From Dryococelus australis (Eukaryota; Arthropoda; Insecta; Phasmatodea; Phasmatidae), in the NCBI GenBank assembly GCA_029891345.1, contig CM057000.1, positions 128,749,338-128,813,337 of the forward strand: a stretch of DNA of 64,000 bases. The letters run 5' to 3'. Positions 22,141-32,869 of the stretch are shown piece after piece. A program made the translations under genes and the position numbers. The notes beneath the pieces were generated by a model that searched no databases, was not told the origin of the DNA, and saw nothing but the letters and a program-made list of their open reading frames with translations. The stretch's first letter is position 1. Each line of letters starts with the position of its first letter.

Positions 22141-22557
22141 GTCACTATGAATTGAGTATTTGATTTGTTGCTATACGTTTTCGTGGTCATTGTGGTATAC
22201 ACGACGACAAGTTCTTCGATTTGCCGTGGCGATTATCATTTCTGTTTTAATAAATAATTGTGGACGGTTCGGCAGTACTATTTGGGCATTTTTAAAACAC
22301 CGTAAAAAAAATATACAAAATGAGATGTGTGTGTTATGAAGCCCGTATAGGTGATTTGCAACAGCTGAGTATGTTTGATTTCGTAAGTTCCAAGGCCGTA
22401 CGTTTCTTCGTATCGTAGAATGGTTCAGATTCGTCCGAGGTCGTCGGCGTGTTCCGCTTGCGTCTCCGAGTCCGTCTTCTTGCGTATCTGTGCACTGTGG
22501 AGCGTGCCTAGCCTCTACCCCACCGCGGCCCCATGTCACGCAAAACACACGTTCGCG

Positions 22558-22936
22558 TATAGGCTGTTCACGGTCAAACGAGCAGTTTTGAAAGCCCTAC
22601 TTGAATGCACGTTTTATGTTATCCCGCCTTATGTCAAATTAACATTGCCATGCGTCCCGTCACTTTATTCACGCGTCGGTCAAGTGAAATTGTGAAATTA
22701 TTAGAAGAGTAAATATGTTACAAATCCGATTATTTTCACATTTCGATGCTTTAAAAAACAAGTAGCGACAGCAATAATTTAAGACATTACAAACGGTTAC
22801 CTAGCACTTTTAATTCGACGTTAATGTATGGAATTACTTTCGCTCCACCGTTACCAACTTTATACATTCAGGCACGGGCAGTGACATTTTGCTAAGGCTG
22901 ATTTCAAAAGTGCTCACTTTATCGTGAACAGCCTTT
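22558..22936 (+). mobile_element. MITE family 1, copy 1d
   Basis: The left end is TATAGGCTGTTCACGGTCAA and the right end is CACTTTATCGTGAACAGCC. The interior follows copy 1a with a deletion after AAAGCCCTACTTGA. The copy is complete at both ends. Confidence 0.85.
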
Positions 22937-23098
22937 AACAAAATGCTTGTCAATGTCAAGGTTTATTATACTCTGGTAGAGAAGCTCAATGTTGTTAGAT
23001 TGACAACTAAATTTTTTGCAGCCAGAGAGCACTAGTGTCGCTTGTGCAGTTTTCATAAAAATAAATGCAGTTGTATAAAATCTTCTGATTTATATTGC

Positions 23099-23741
23099 AT
23101 AGTCCATTCACGGTTACTTCAGCCTTTTCTGAAGCCCCTTTAAAGTTCTACTTCTAGGACATTCCTTCGCCTCGTGCAAACTAAGCTTAGCTAAGCCTCC
23201 AGAATTACACCAGGGAAACAACGTACCACAAAGTGTATAGGCTGTTAGCGGTAAAATGAGCACTTTTGAGCCCCTTGTTACTTATTTATTTCAGCCATTT
23301 TGTTTCCTGCAACCACATTTTTACATAAATATTGCCATGTAAGTAATAAACACACCATTGGGAAATTAACGCCCAAGGCTAAAATTAAATATATTTTATT
23401 GACTATTATTAAAAACGAGATGGTATTCAAAGGTGCTCGCTTTACCGTGAATGGCCTATAGCATTATTTTTGTATAAGGACTATTTCTCACTAGGCGCTT
23501 CCAACATACCTATTTTCTCCCTGATTTTTATACAAATTATTTATAGATGAAGCATTGTAATTTATAGATATAATATGAATAACATTTCAATTTAACAGAA
23601 AAAAAAAAGTATCTTTTATGAACACAAGTAAAAAAGCTTGTGATACAGGGCGTATTTAGAAAATAATTAAACTTGTTGTACATGGGGAGATTTTTCTAAG
23701 GTTTGATTCAAAAAGGCCGAAGAAACCGTGAATGGACTATA
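23099..23741 (+). mobile_element. MITE family 2, copy interrupted by a family 1-like MITE
   Basis: The outer ends are ATAGTCCATTCACGGTTACT and AAACCGTGAATGGACTATA. The left part (to about 23235) and right part (from about 23461) match 6256-6676. Between them lies a complete smaller element with its own inverted ends. Confidence 0.8.
23236..23460 (+). mobile_element. MITE family 1, divergent short subfamily nested in family 2
   Basis: Starts TATAGGCTGTTAGCGGTAAA and ends CTCGCTTTACCGTGAATGGC followed by CTATA. The interior (CAACCACATTTTTACATAAA and neighbours) differs from copies 1a-1d, so this is a third subfamily using related ends. It sits inside the family 2 copy at 23099-23741 and is therefore younger. 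Confidence 0.75.
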
Positions 23742-24407
23742 CTAGAATATATATATGTATATCAAGAATAAGCTTTGTCCTTCGCGCTAGAGTGGAGAAT
23801 AACGAAATATATTATTTTATTGTTAAATTATATGTCCTAAATTGGATTTACAAAAACCGTAGGCTTTGCGTAGTAACTTTATTTAAATATCGCATCCATA
23901 TAGAGAAATATAATAGTGAAATGGCTATAAATATAATTTTTAGATCTTTCAAGCTCAGTTTTCTTCACCAAAAGAAGAAAAGTACAAAGTTTCTTCTGAT
24001 GACAGATAGGCCTATATGTTTTTGACATTTCAACGCATGACTTTTTACAATTGAATTAAGCTCGCATATGAACGCTCAATGCCAAATGCATTTTTTTTTT
24101 TTTTTGTATTTTTACTGTTTGTGCTTGTAAACATCATTGGATGGTGTGAATAACAGTCAAGTATGGCTTAGAGTTAATACACAAAATTGTGGCTGAGGAA
24201 GTTATATATCACAATTTGAGTCAAACACTGAGTTTTACACAAAAATATGTAGAATTTCTCCATTTACCGCTAGCTTAGAAACGACCTCATTGGAACACCA
24301 GCGCACCATGCGGTGAGAATGTTCCCTATGACAGACTCTCCCATTATAAATCTCGTTTTGTTTCTAACCTGAGTAGAATTAACCTTACGATGCCAAGCTT
24401 TTCGCGA
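23742..24407. other. Intergenic DNA, nothing recognised
   Basis: AT-rich DNA with a T run near 24092-24105. A 97-codon ORF (23732-24025) has no recognisable feature. Confidence 0.5.
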
Positions 24408-24655
24408 GTGAGTGATGAGATTTGGGCGGCTCTTAACAGCGAGGTCTTGAGAGCCGATGAGGGCGAAGCGAGGTGAGTACAGAGCAGCGCCGAAACGAAG
24501 AGACGGGGGAAACTGAAGATCCCCGAGAAAACCCGCCGACCAGCGGCATCGTCCGGCACGGTTCCCATTTGCGAAGATCCGGAGTGAACCGGTCGGGGAT
24601 TGAACTCTGCCTTGGAGGGAAGCGAGTGGACTAACCGCTTATTCGCCGTGGCCCC
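24408..24655 (-). repeat. tRNA-derived SINE (main family), copy S5
   Basis: Minus-strand copy with GATTTGGGCGGCTCTTAACA, GAGGTCTTGAGAGCCGATGA, GAAGATCCCCGAGAAAACCC and GCGGCATCGTCCGGCACGGT in reverse order of the family. The head region still shows CCGCTTATTCGCCGTGGCCC. It is well preserved. Confidence 0.87.
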
Positions 24656-25160
24656 CAAAGCTTTATCGTGATACGTGACTATGTGCCACGTGATCTTTCT
24701 GAGCAACTCCCGATAGGAAGAGAGTCGTGTTACGTCTGGCTCACGTGGACGTCTGGCTCACGCCGAGCAGGCAGACCGAAAAGCTATAAAAACCGATCAC
24801 AGACTTTCCGCGTTTTCCACACGTGCAAAGCCGAAAAGTTGATCTCACGTCGAAATTTTTTTTGGTCTCGGATAGAGCAAACTTGGGCGATACTTCCCAG
24901 AGGTCCGTTGTTTCACATGATTGATGCAAATGATGTCATTTACTATCAACAAATATTGGTGTAACAATCTACGATGGTGAAAAGTATGTATTTATAATTA
25001 AATGTGTGAATCGAAATATTAATTTTATTCCCAACATTTTGTACTAAGTGTAGTTTGTTCACGAATCAATAGGTAACTAAATCATATTTTTTAGAAGTGT
25101 GAAACTAAATTATAAATATTAAAAAAGAATTCAATACAATCCGCACAACACTAAAATTGC
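24656..25160. other. Intergenic DNA, nothing recognised
   Basis: AT-rich DNA; no gene or repeat boundary could be supported. Confidence 0.5.
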
Positions 25161-25587
25161 TATAGGCTATTCACGGTAAAATGAGCACTTTTGATACCCC
25201 TGCTTAAGATCTACTTGCATGCACGTTGTGTATCCTTCCGTCTTATGTAAGGTTAACATTGTCGTGGGCCTCGCCACTTTATTCGTGCGTCGGTCAAGTA
25301 AAATTGTGAAATTATTATGAATGTAAATACTTTACAAGTCTGCTAATTTTTACATTTCGATCCATTAAAAAAAAAACAGAAAGCAAAAGAAATAATTTAA
25401 AGGTATCATAAATGGTTACCTAACAGTTTTTATTCGACGTTAACATATGGAACTACTTTCCATCCATCGTTACCAACTTTACTGGGCGAAGGTCACTGAG
25501 TCCGCCTATTGAAATATATGCATGCAGCGGCAGTGACTTTTTTCTAAGATCTATTTCTAAAGTGCTTACTTTATCGTGAACAGCCTT
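25161..25587 (+). mobile_element. MITE family 1, copy 1e
   Basis: Starts TATAGGCTATTCACGGTAAA and ends TACTTTATCGTGAACAGCC. The interior has CTGCTTAAGATCTACTTGCA and GTTACCAACTTTACTGGGC as in copy 1a. It appears full length. Confidence 0.87.
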
Positions 25588-25672
25588 TACACACTCGCGC
25601 TGCAGCCAATGAACCCGAAGTTGAGGCGCGAGAGCTCATACGACCTTGGAGTCTAGCCTGCAGGTCGTTTAA

Positions 25673-25959
25673 CACATTAATACCCACTGTACACAACTGT
25701 GTACATAGCGCACATGAATACTATTTTGGGCTGGTGCTGTACTCTTCAAGAGTCAATGGCAAATTATCTTCACATTCGTAAACCGTGTGTCTTAGTCCAG
25801 GTTATTATTGGTTCGTGTTACTATAGCCGAACACAAAGCATACAATTCATGGGCTGTAGCAGCGGAACAAGTTTTGTATCGGAGTGAGTACAGCATGCAT
25901 CATAAAATTTCTCGTTTTCAGCACCGGAGACTGTAAATTTAAAGTAGGCGTTGAAAGGG
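25673..25959. mobile_element. piggyBac-like MITE inserted in a dispersed repeat
   Basis: It interrupts a sequence whose uninterrupted version is at about 5690-5725. The left flank is TTAA (25669-25672) and the right flank TTGA (25960-25963); the empty site at 5 kb reads TTGA at the same point. The ends are CACATTAATACCCACT and, read in reverse, CCCTTTCAACGCCTACT, loosely matching each other. The CCCTTT end and TTAA-type duplication are typical of piggyBac. It is 287 bp and non-coding. Confidence 0.65.
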
Positions 25960-25989
25960 TTGAAACGCGAAATTTTCCTGTCCTACTGA

Positions 25990-27304
25990 TGCGGGGTTGA
26001 CGATGAGCAGCGACTCTCTGGTTGTAAGGACCCACCGACATATGCACGCGAGTTGAACTACACACTTGCCGACAAACACTACAGCATGTTCTACAGACAT
26101 CACGTCACGTCACTACAACACACCAATCAGGAGACTGGTGGGGAGCTTCGCTCCTTCGCCTATAAAACAACACGTAAAATTATTCGGACGGCAACTGTCA
26201 TTAACAGGTGTAATAAATACGGGCCCGGAGCCCAGGCTCGACATAAACGAGGCAGCCCGCTGCCGACTCACTGATTAGACCCCGAAGTCCGTCGGGCTGC
26301 AAATACATGTGCAAACCCACTTGGTGAGTAATAGGAACTTCTGTTCTCGATGACAACATGGTCTCCCGGGAGCACATGGGAGACCGGCTGCGGCAACACG
26401 AAGAATTAGCTTACGTGTGAAAATACGTAGGTTTCTAACTGCTGTGTCTGTTGGGCATGATCGGCGGGAGTGTGAATCATGCTTTCAGAGACCCGCCTAC
26501 CTTGAGCTTTCTGGGGCCGAAAAGCGCGCGAGCGATAAGGGCTACATTGTTACGCCCATCAAGTGCGCCATCGCCGCTAAGCACAAGGCTCTCAGCTAGC
26601 GTTCTTGTAGGGCTGCGTGTACCTGTGGGACTTAAAAGCGCTGACCCTCTCATTTTATTGCTTGCAAATCTGGAGCAAGTTTCACTGCAGGGCCCGTAAG
26701 TATTTTCGTATATATTTCGGGCGTGTATTTTAAAATACAGCGCTTTGAAAAATCCGTTTTTTTTTTTTTTTTGCTCTTAAATTGATAATTTTTCTTTTGC
26801 GCGTGGCAACTTTAAAACTCACAACATTCCTCATCTAAAGTGCGTGTTTCTTCGTAGATCAGCACATTGGACGGGGCAGTGGTGGTGTAGTGGTTAGACT
26901 TTTCTTAAATTTATTCCATTAACCCTACTTAGCAGTACATCCATCCAGGGTGTTCAATTCTATCATGACTACTACATTTTAACAAACAGTATATTAGTTA
27001 TATAAATTCACAATTATTTTTGGGAGGGCGGCTGTTTGTTTGGGCGACCGTAATTTAAGCCACAAATTCTATTTCTATTCAAAAGCATCATTCACACTTC
27101 CTAGGAAGGTGGTGAGCTATTATGCCTCGACCGAGAAAGCTCCCCGACGGGCATCCTTTCGGCCGCCCCCCGTTTCGCCGCCCCCGCCGGAACAGGCCAT
27201 GGACCGGGATTCCCACGAATCCGCCCGCGCGACCAGACGCCGTCGGGCCCGCACACAGCTAACTAGCCTTTCGGCCGGTCCGTCATGGCACCCAACGGTC
27301 GAAT
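25990..27304. other. Intergenic DNA; SINE head fragment and GC-rich patch
   Basis: A 35-bp SINE-head-like piece (GTGGTGTAGTGGTTAGAC, about 26880-26905) stands alone. A CpG-rich patch at about 27130-27300 leads into SINE S6. A 179-codon ORF (27040-27579) runs through the SINE and is not accepted as a gene. Confidence 0.45.
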
Positions 27305-27548
27305 GGGCCCGTGTAGTGGTTAGACTACTCGCCTCTTACCTTGGTGAACCGGGTTCGATTCCCGGCGTGGTGTCTCCCGGATTTTTGCATGTGGGAATTG
27401 AGCCGGACGACGTCGCTGGTTGGCAGGTATTCTCGGGGATCTCCCGTTTACCCCGCTCTTTCATTCCAGCGTTGCTATATAAACACCTTGCTTCGTCCTC
27501 ATCGGCTCTGAAGACATCGCAAGCCGCCCAAATCTCTTTCCCTCACAA
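27305..27548 (+). repeat. tRNA-derived SINE (main family), copy S6
   Basis: The best B box in the window (GGGTTCGATTCCCGG) sits in a head reading GTGTAGTGGTTAGACTACTC. The body has GGATTTTTGCATGTGGGAAT, TCTCGGGGATCTCCCGTTTA and CATCGGCTCTGAAGAC. This sub-variant carries GTGTAGTGGTTAGAC in place of GGCTGAGCGGTTAGC. Confidence 0.88.
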
Positions 27549-27798
27549 CACATTGGACGCCTCTTTAATAATTTCTTGAGAAACGTGTACTTCAAAAACT
27601 TTGCAACTCAGTTTAAGAGCCTGGTAACAAGAAGCGGGACTTTTAAAGGCTTTTTTTTTATTCGGCGTGCTCCTATATCCCGATACGTTATAGAGTACCT
27701 TCGCTCAGTCTAATGGATATCCGACATGCATAAGTCGCTAAGTTCACTAGGAGAGTGTATCAGTGCGTCTCAGGGCTAAGCCCCATACGCCTGGATGA

Positions 27799-28197
27799 CT
27801 GCAGTCCGTTCAAAATTACTTCCGAATTTTTCTGAAGCCCTGCTAAAGTTCTACTTCTTGATATTCCTCAGTCTCATGCAAACAAAACTTAACTGAGTCT
27901 AAAAAAATTACTCTAAAGGGCCAACGCACAGCATTCGTGCACACTCAGTGTAATAATATTTAGCATTAAAAATATTTCTTACTGGGCATTATCAACACAC
28001 CTGTTTTGTTCCTATTTGTATTCATATTAATTATCAACGAAATATTAGAATTTTTGATAAAATTTATGTAGATATTCTATTTAGCAGAAAAAGTAATTTT
28101 ATGTTAACAGAAGTGTAAAATAATGTAATACATAGCATATTTAGGAAATAACCAAACACGTCACACATGGGGCGATTTTTCAAAAGTGAGATTGAAA
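27799..28197 (+). mobile_element. MITE family 2, truncated copy
   Basis: Starts GCAGTCCGTTCAAAATTACT, a decayed left end, and follows the family through TCTGAAGCCCTGCTAAAGTT to GGGGCGATTTTTCAAAAG. The right inverted repeat is lost. Next to it at about 28209-28271 is an 11-bp inverted pair (TGTCGGGAACA and TACGTTCCCGACA). Confidence 0.75.
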
Positions 28198-28797
28198 AAA
28201 TTGGGTTTGGCTGTGTCGGGAACACGGCCGTTTGTTTTGCGTGAACGTTTATTTTTTTTACGTTCCCGACACCGTTTCACTCGATGGGTATCACTGGATT
28301 GCTTTTGAGATACTCTTTCCAACCGTATACGATTTCCGTATTTCGACTTGACTTTTTGACGGGTATAGGCCGACATTGTGATAAGTCTTCTTAATTTTTT
28401 GCATTCAACTCATACAATTTCACCATAACCACGAAACACAAATGGTTTTTATACGCGCAATCGATTGGTATTGACGAGAGCTGTCGACTGAAACTTAAAC
28501 GAGCGTTGCACCTTCTCCTATTCAAAAGTTATACTACGCAGAAGTTATGAGAAGCGGCGAAACAAACTCAAAATTAACCCCCTCCCCCCGCCACTCAGAT
28601 GCTTCGCAATCCACGCTCAACGCAACGTGTTCTATGATTATTTGGCAATCGAGTGGTGTAACTGAATTTTGAACGTGGGCTGTAGATTCGTTGCTGCAAT
28701 TCCAAACTCTATCCTCCGATTTTGTTATCATCGGATTTTCTGGATTGCCTCCCACTAACGGTTGCAAATTTAAAGACGCATTCACGTCGAAAGTGTG
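28198..28797. other. Intergenic DNA, nothing recognised
   Basis: Apart from the short inverted pair at its left edge, this stretch holds nothing I can name. It runs straight into the 87-bp array. Confidence 0.5.
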
Positions 28798-29145
28798 AAG
28801 AAACCGTGGAAAGACCAGAGTAATCTACAGGAGAAGGAAGCGTGCATAGCAGCGAGTGCATCTGGAGGCCCCGTGTTCGCAATTAAGAAACCGTGGAAAG
28901 ACCAGAGTAATCTACAGGAGAAGGAAGCGTGCATAGCAGCGAGTGAATCTGGAGGCCCCGTGTTCGCAATTAAGAAACCGTGGAAAGACCAGAGTAATCT
29001 ACAGGAGAAGGAAGCGTGCATAGCAGCGAGTGCATCTGGAGGCCCCGTGTTCGCAATTAAGAAACCGTGGAAAGACCAGAGTAATCTACAGGAGAAGGAA
29101 GCGTGCATAGCAGCGAGTGCATCTGGAGGCCCCGTGTTCGCAATT
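28798..29145. repeat. Tandem array: four units of exactly 87 bp
   Basis: AAGAAACCGTGGAAAGACCA recurs at 28798, 28885, 28972 and 29059, each 87 bp apart, with the fourth unit ending near 29145. Units are almost identical; unit two has one visible base difference (GTGAATCT for GTGCATCT). The period is 29 codons, so an open frame runs on each strand (plus 28795-29190, minus 29225-28782). The repeated plus unit reads KKPWKDQSNLQEKEACIAAS and on. No start, splice or domain evidence supports a protein. A minus-strand SINE begins within 10 bp of the array. Confidence 0.95.
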
Positions 29146-29154
29146 AGGATCACA

Positions 29155-29361
29155 ACGAGTGGAGAGTGGAGAGATTTGGACGGCTCGTGACGTCGAGGTC
29201 TTGGGTGGAGAATACGGGATATCACCTAGAAAACCCCCGCTGACCAGCGGCATCGTCCGGCACGATTCCCGCGTGCGAAAATCTGGAAGTGACACTACCG
29301 GCAACCGAGCCCGTTCTTCTAGGTGAGAAGCGAGTAGTCTGACCACTGCACCCCGCGGCCC
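29155..29361 (-). repeat. tRNA-derived SINE (main family), copy S7
   Basis: Minus-strand copy abutting the 87-bp array. GATTTGGACGGCTCGTGACG, GAAAACCCCCGCTGACCAGC and GGCATCGTCCGGCACGATTC are visible. The head includes GCAGTGGTCAGACTACTCGC in reverse. The GGGGATCTCCCGTTT block is decayed. Confidence 0.82.
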
Positions 29362-30109
29362 CTAAAGCGCCCCGAAGTGAGCACGAGTAGTGAAGGGTAG
29401 AGGAAAAGAAGAGAAGATGGCATAGGCTACTGAGGAAAGCTGTGCGCAATCATTAATAGTCAGGACTCTGATACAGAGGAATTCATTTATTCCTCAACTG
29501 ATAAGTCGTGTGTGAGATCGCTGTACAGCGCATATATTTTGTTGTCCCTTTTGCATGTTTCATGTTGTATACATAATAAATAATGACTTGACATATTTTT
29601 TTTATCCTATTTATGACTCCTGAATTGTAAAAAAAAATTGGTAAGTTATTTTGATTTCTGCCATACCATTTGAGACGAACCCACCATACCAGTTGTGTGA
29701 ATCTGAGAAATTAAATAGATGGTGTCCTGATATGACAATGGCTCTTGGTTCCAGCCAACCAGGAGGCAGCTCACACTGGAAGAAAATCCAACCAAATATT
29801 TGTTTGTATGTTGCCAAATATAGTTGCCCCAATAGAATATTTCGTTCAGTAAACAGAACCTGAAAAGCAACAAAATTAATTTTGTTCGTCTAACAAAATA
29901 CACACTTAAACTAACTAAACCTCTGTGTTAAGACAGAATAAATTATACTGTCGACAAAATACTTAACTGATTCTACCGTATTTATTTGTTTGGCTACTCA
30001 TTTGACTGCCTTCGTTCGAAAACTCAGCTCCAGGATTTATTACTATTTTTCGTGACAATTAGGATAGTGATAGTATTTGTTAGTGCATTTATTGACGCTT
30101 CACTTGTTC
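29362..30109. other. Intergenic DNA, nothing recognised
   Basis: AT-rich DNA. No coding or repeat boundary is supported. Confidence 0.5.
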
Positions 30110-30188
30110 AGTGCCATATGCCACCGTATGACGTATCATGTAACTTCAACTACTGTTTCGTGTGACACCATATGGCGGCACATAATAT
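30110..30188 (+). mobile_element. Left fragment of the piggyBac element's 5' region
   Basis: Short motifs around CCATATG recur here (GTGCCATATGCCACC and GACACCATATGGCGGCAC). They recur on the far side of the LTR element (GAATCCATATGGTC and GACACCATATGTGTTCAC), just upstream of the piggyBac transposase. The LTR element therefore split one unit. The outer terminus was not found. Confidence 0.45.
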
Positions 30189-30989
30189 TGTTACATGTCG
30201 CTGGTCCGCGCTGCTGACATTGGCCGCTCCGCGCAAGCGATATAAAAGGAGGACAGCAGTTAAATGGCGGCGGCAAGACAGTGTATTGTGTCGAACGGCA
30301 GGCGTGTGAATAGCCGGTGGCTGCGTATCACTTACACATAAAGCGAGCCGACAAGATGATCTCTTTAGCAGCGCAAGTTGCTGACTCTGGTCATGTCGTT
30401 TTCTGCTATTATCTGAAGACTGCTCTGGATTACTGACCTCGTTCTCTCAGCGCATCTCGGTGTGCGTTGAACCTTCCAGATGCTAAGACGCGGCACTATA
30501 AATTTTGCGGCAGGCCTCCAGGCCGGGAGTTGAGTTGGAGTGAATGGATGAATGAATGAGTGGCTGAGTTCCGAGCGATAGAAGAAGAGCAACGAGAGAA
30601 TGCGACCAGTGGCCAGCTAAAGTCTGCGACTGCAAGTATCAAGCCGCGGAGTGCGCGGCTGACAGGCTGGACTGTTGGACTAGATGCTTGAGTGAAATAC
30701 ATTATAAATGATGGCAGAAGTTTGACTGAACACATGTTGATAATAAGTATGAGTTAATTAACTGTAACCAACAGAGACAATTCAGAAGGGTGTTAATAGA
30801 GTTGAACTAGACATTAAATACTGAGCTCACTGTTAAATAAAAAAAGAGTCAAAGTGGAGACATAATTAATTGCTGTAAATAATAGCAGATATAATAAATT
30901 AAAAATATAGTTATTTTATTTATATTTCTTATTAAGACCTCGATCCCTCACGAACTTAGATTTGTCCCTAAGGCGTCCTTCATGTAACA
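30189..30989 (+). repeat. 5' LTR of the Gypsy-type element
   Basis: 801 bp, TGTTACATG to CATGTAACA. A TATA box (GATATAAAAGG, about 30239-30249) lies near the start, so U3 is short. The 5' part keeps several CpG sites that read TG or CA in the 3' LTR. Confidence 0.88.
30239..30249 (+). promoter_or_regulatory. TATA box of the 5' LTR
   Basis: GATATAAAAGG sits 50 bp into the LTR, with CAGTGTATTGTG about 33 bp downstream as a plausible start region. The matching position in the 3' LTR is degraded. Confidence 0.5.
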
Positions 30990-31129
30990 CTAGTGTCGGA
31001 AGTGGGGTGGAAGCAATTATTATTAATCAATTGTAAATAAAGTTAGAATATAGACAAGTAGTTAGTTGTAGGTGATAATAATTAAGACTGTTTTGTACAA
31101 CTGACGCAGTGAATGTTAACAAAGAAAAT

Positions 31130-32760
31130 GTCTTCATAACTGGAAACACTGCGAGCATTGATTGAGGAACTAGGTAGCCAGATGGTTAGTGTGAGCGCAA
31201 GTGTAAATAGATTGAAAGAAGGCGTAAATAACCAAGTTATTTCTGTAAAATAAAGTGTGGATGAAACTCTAAATAGGTAACCAAACTATTTCCGTAACTG
31301 TAAGTGTAAACGAGAATATAAAGAACCAAATATACTCTGTAAACGAGAATTTAGACAGGAAAATAGACTCTGTTGACAAGAAAATCGGAAGCATTAGCAA
31401 TTTAGCGAACATAAAAATTGACAGTGTGAATGAAAGAATGGACAGTGTAAATGAGATAGCGAACAGTGTAAATGACAGTATGGACAGTATCATTGTAAGA
31501 ATGGACAGTGTCGAGAATGAAGTGAAACAGCAAGTAAGTGTGATGAAGAAGGAATGGCAGGAATTTCTGCAGCAGTGGAGTTCACCTACCATCACATCAA
31601 CAGATGGGAAAAGAGAAGAGGCAGTGCAAGATGAAACGAACGTAGCAGCCTCGGAGGAGAGCACGAAGATCTGCAGCATTGGTGCTACGCAGTCAGGAGT
31701 GGGGAAGTGGGTCTCAATTAAGGTGGATCAGTCCCCGCCATTTTGGATTTTCACTATTTTTGTCATAAGTTCCATTTGAGAACAATTAATGAAATTTTTC
31801 GCACGACATGACATAAATAATAGCTCCTTAAGCATAATCAACATATTACATTTCTATATAATATAAATTTTTTCACTAGTAATTAAAGGCAAGAAATGAA
31901 TAATTTTTTCTTGCTTTCGGTTACAGAAATGGACCTGGCAACAATAGTTTAGCAATGCATGTTTTAGAACATGTGCAATGCAATGCCCTACGTTTTGTCG
32001 AAGCCCAAAATAAAATGCAAAACCTCTGATGCAATTTACGACGAAAATTCCAAAAATCAAAGACGGTGGGGACTGATCCACCTTAAGCCCACCCCATACG
32101 ATGGCCAGACTTCTTGGCAAAAATGCCAACACCAGTTTGAGATAGTCGCCACCCTGAGTGGCTGGTCAACTGAGCAGTGGGCTTACAACCTCGCTGCTCT
32201 ACAGAGAGGCCCCGCATTGAGCATACTAGAGTACAATCTCTGCCAGAGCGACATCGACTAGAGTACCCACACTGGTGTCGGCCTTGGAGCTACATTTTGG
32301 CGACTAGTACCTGCCACATGCCCGCTGCAAACAACTGCGTAAACATACCCAGCGACTATGGGAGCCACTGCAGGAACTATGACAAGATATCGTGCTGTCC
32401 CCCACCTATCTCTGGAAGGGTACCCCGACGAGGCGAGTGACATCATAGCAGTCTGCTTCTTCATCGATGCCATGGCCAACACAGAGGTTCGACAAGCAGT
32501 ACGTCTGGCTGTACCCACGGCATGCAGGACGCTCTTGCCCGAGCACTGGAGGTAGAGTCAGCGAGACAGGAGGACGCACTCCGACGACTGGTACGAGCAG
32601 TGATGCTGAACAAAGATGGACGACATCAAGAAGACCCTGAAGGAGATGCAAACATTTGTGAGAGACATCGCTTCCTGGGTCCACGCTACCGAGCTTCGCC
32701 GCTACCCAACTAAATGGCCGGAGTGTTGATCATGTGAACAGCCGGGGCACCTTAGAGCTC
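31130..32760 (+). pseudogene. gag region of the Gypsy-type element (fossil)
   Basis: The first part encodes a heptad-like stretch with recurring Val/Asp/Ser-rich segments, a coiled-coil signature. A later part carries the YDGQTSWQKCQHQFEIVA-type block and LQRGPALSILE, as in Gypsy capsid proteins. Between them lies the MITE at 31722-32082. The region is broken in several places and cannot make a whole protein. Overlapping minus-strand frames here are shadows. Confidence 0.7.
31722..32082 (-). mobile_element. TTAA-flanked MITE family 3, copy M2, inside the LTR element's gag
   Basis: TTAA flanks both sides (31718-31721 and 32083-32086). The ends GGTGGATCAGTCCCCGCC and, read in reverse, GGTGGATCAGTCCCCACC are inverted copies. 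Interior blocks (TCGCACGACATGACATAA and GCAATGCCCTACGTTTTGTC) match copy M1 at 8692-9043 in opposite orientation. It is 361 bp and non-coding. It arrived after the LTR element. Confidence 0.85.
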
Positions 32761-32869
32761 CTGCCCACAACAGCAGCAACAGCAGAAGCAGAGGTGGGAT
32801 AAGAAGCAGCGAGAGACAGGTGAGAATACAGCTCATTCTAAAAACATGTTAACACCGATCTTGGGGGGT

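Noticed and set aside
27305-27377. Functional tRNA gene
   Set aside because: The A- and B-box-like sequences belong to a SINE head followed by the family body; no cloverleaf with a proper anticodon arm could be made by eye.
27040-27579. 179-codon ORF near 27 kb
   Set aside because: More than half of it is the sense frame of SINE copy S6, and the rest is CpG-rich DNA.
28795-29225. Repeat protein in the 87-bp array
   Set aside because: Open on both strands for the same arithmetic reason as the 147-bp array; no supporting signal.
31269-31679. 136-codon minus-strand ORF
   Set aside because: It is the antisense shadow of the coiled-coil part of the Gypsy gag fossil.
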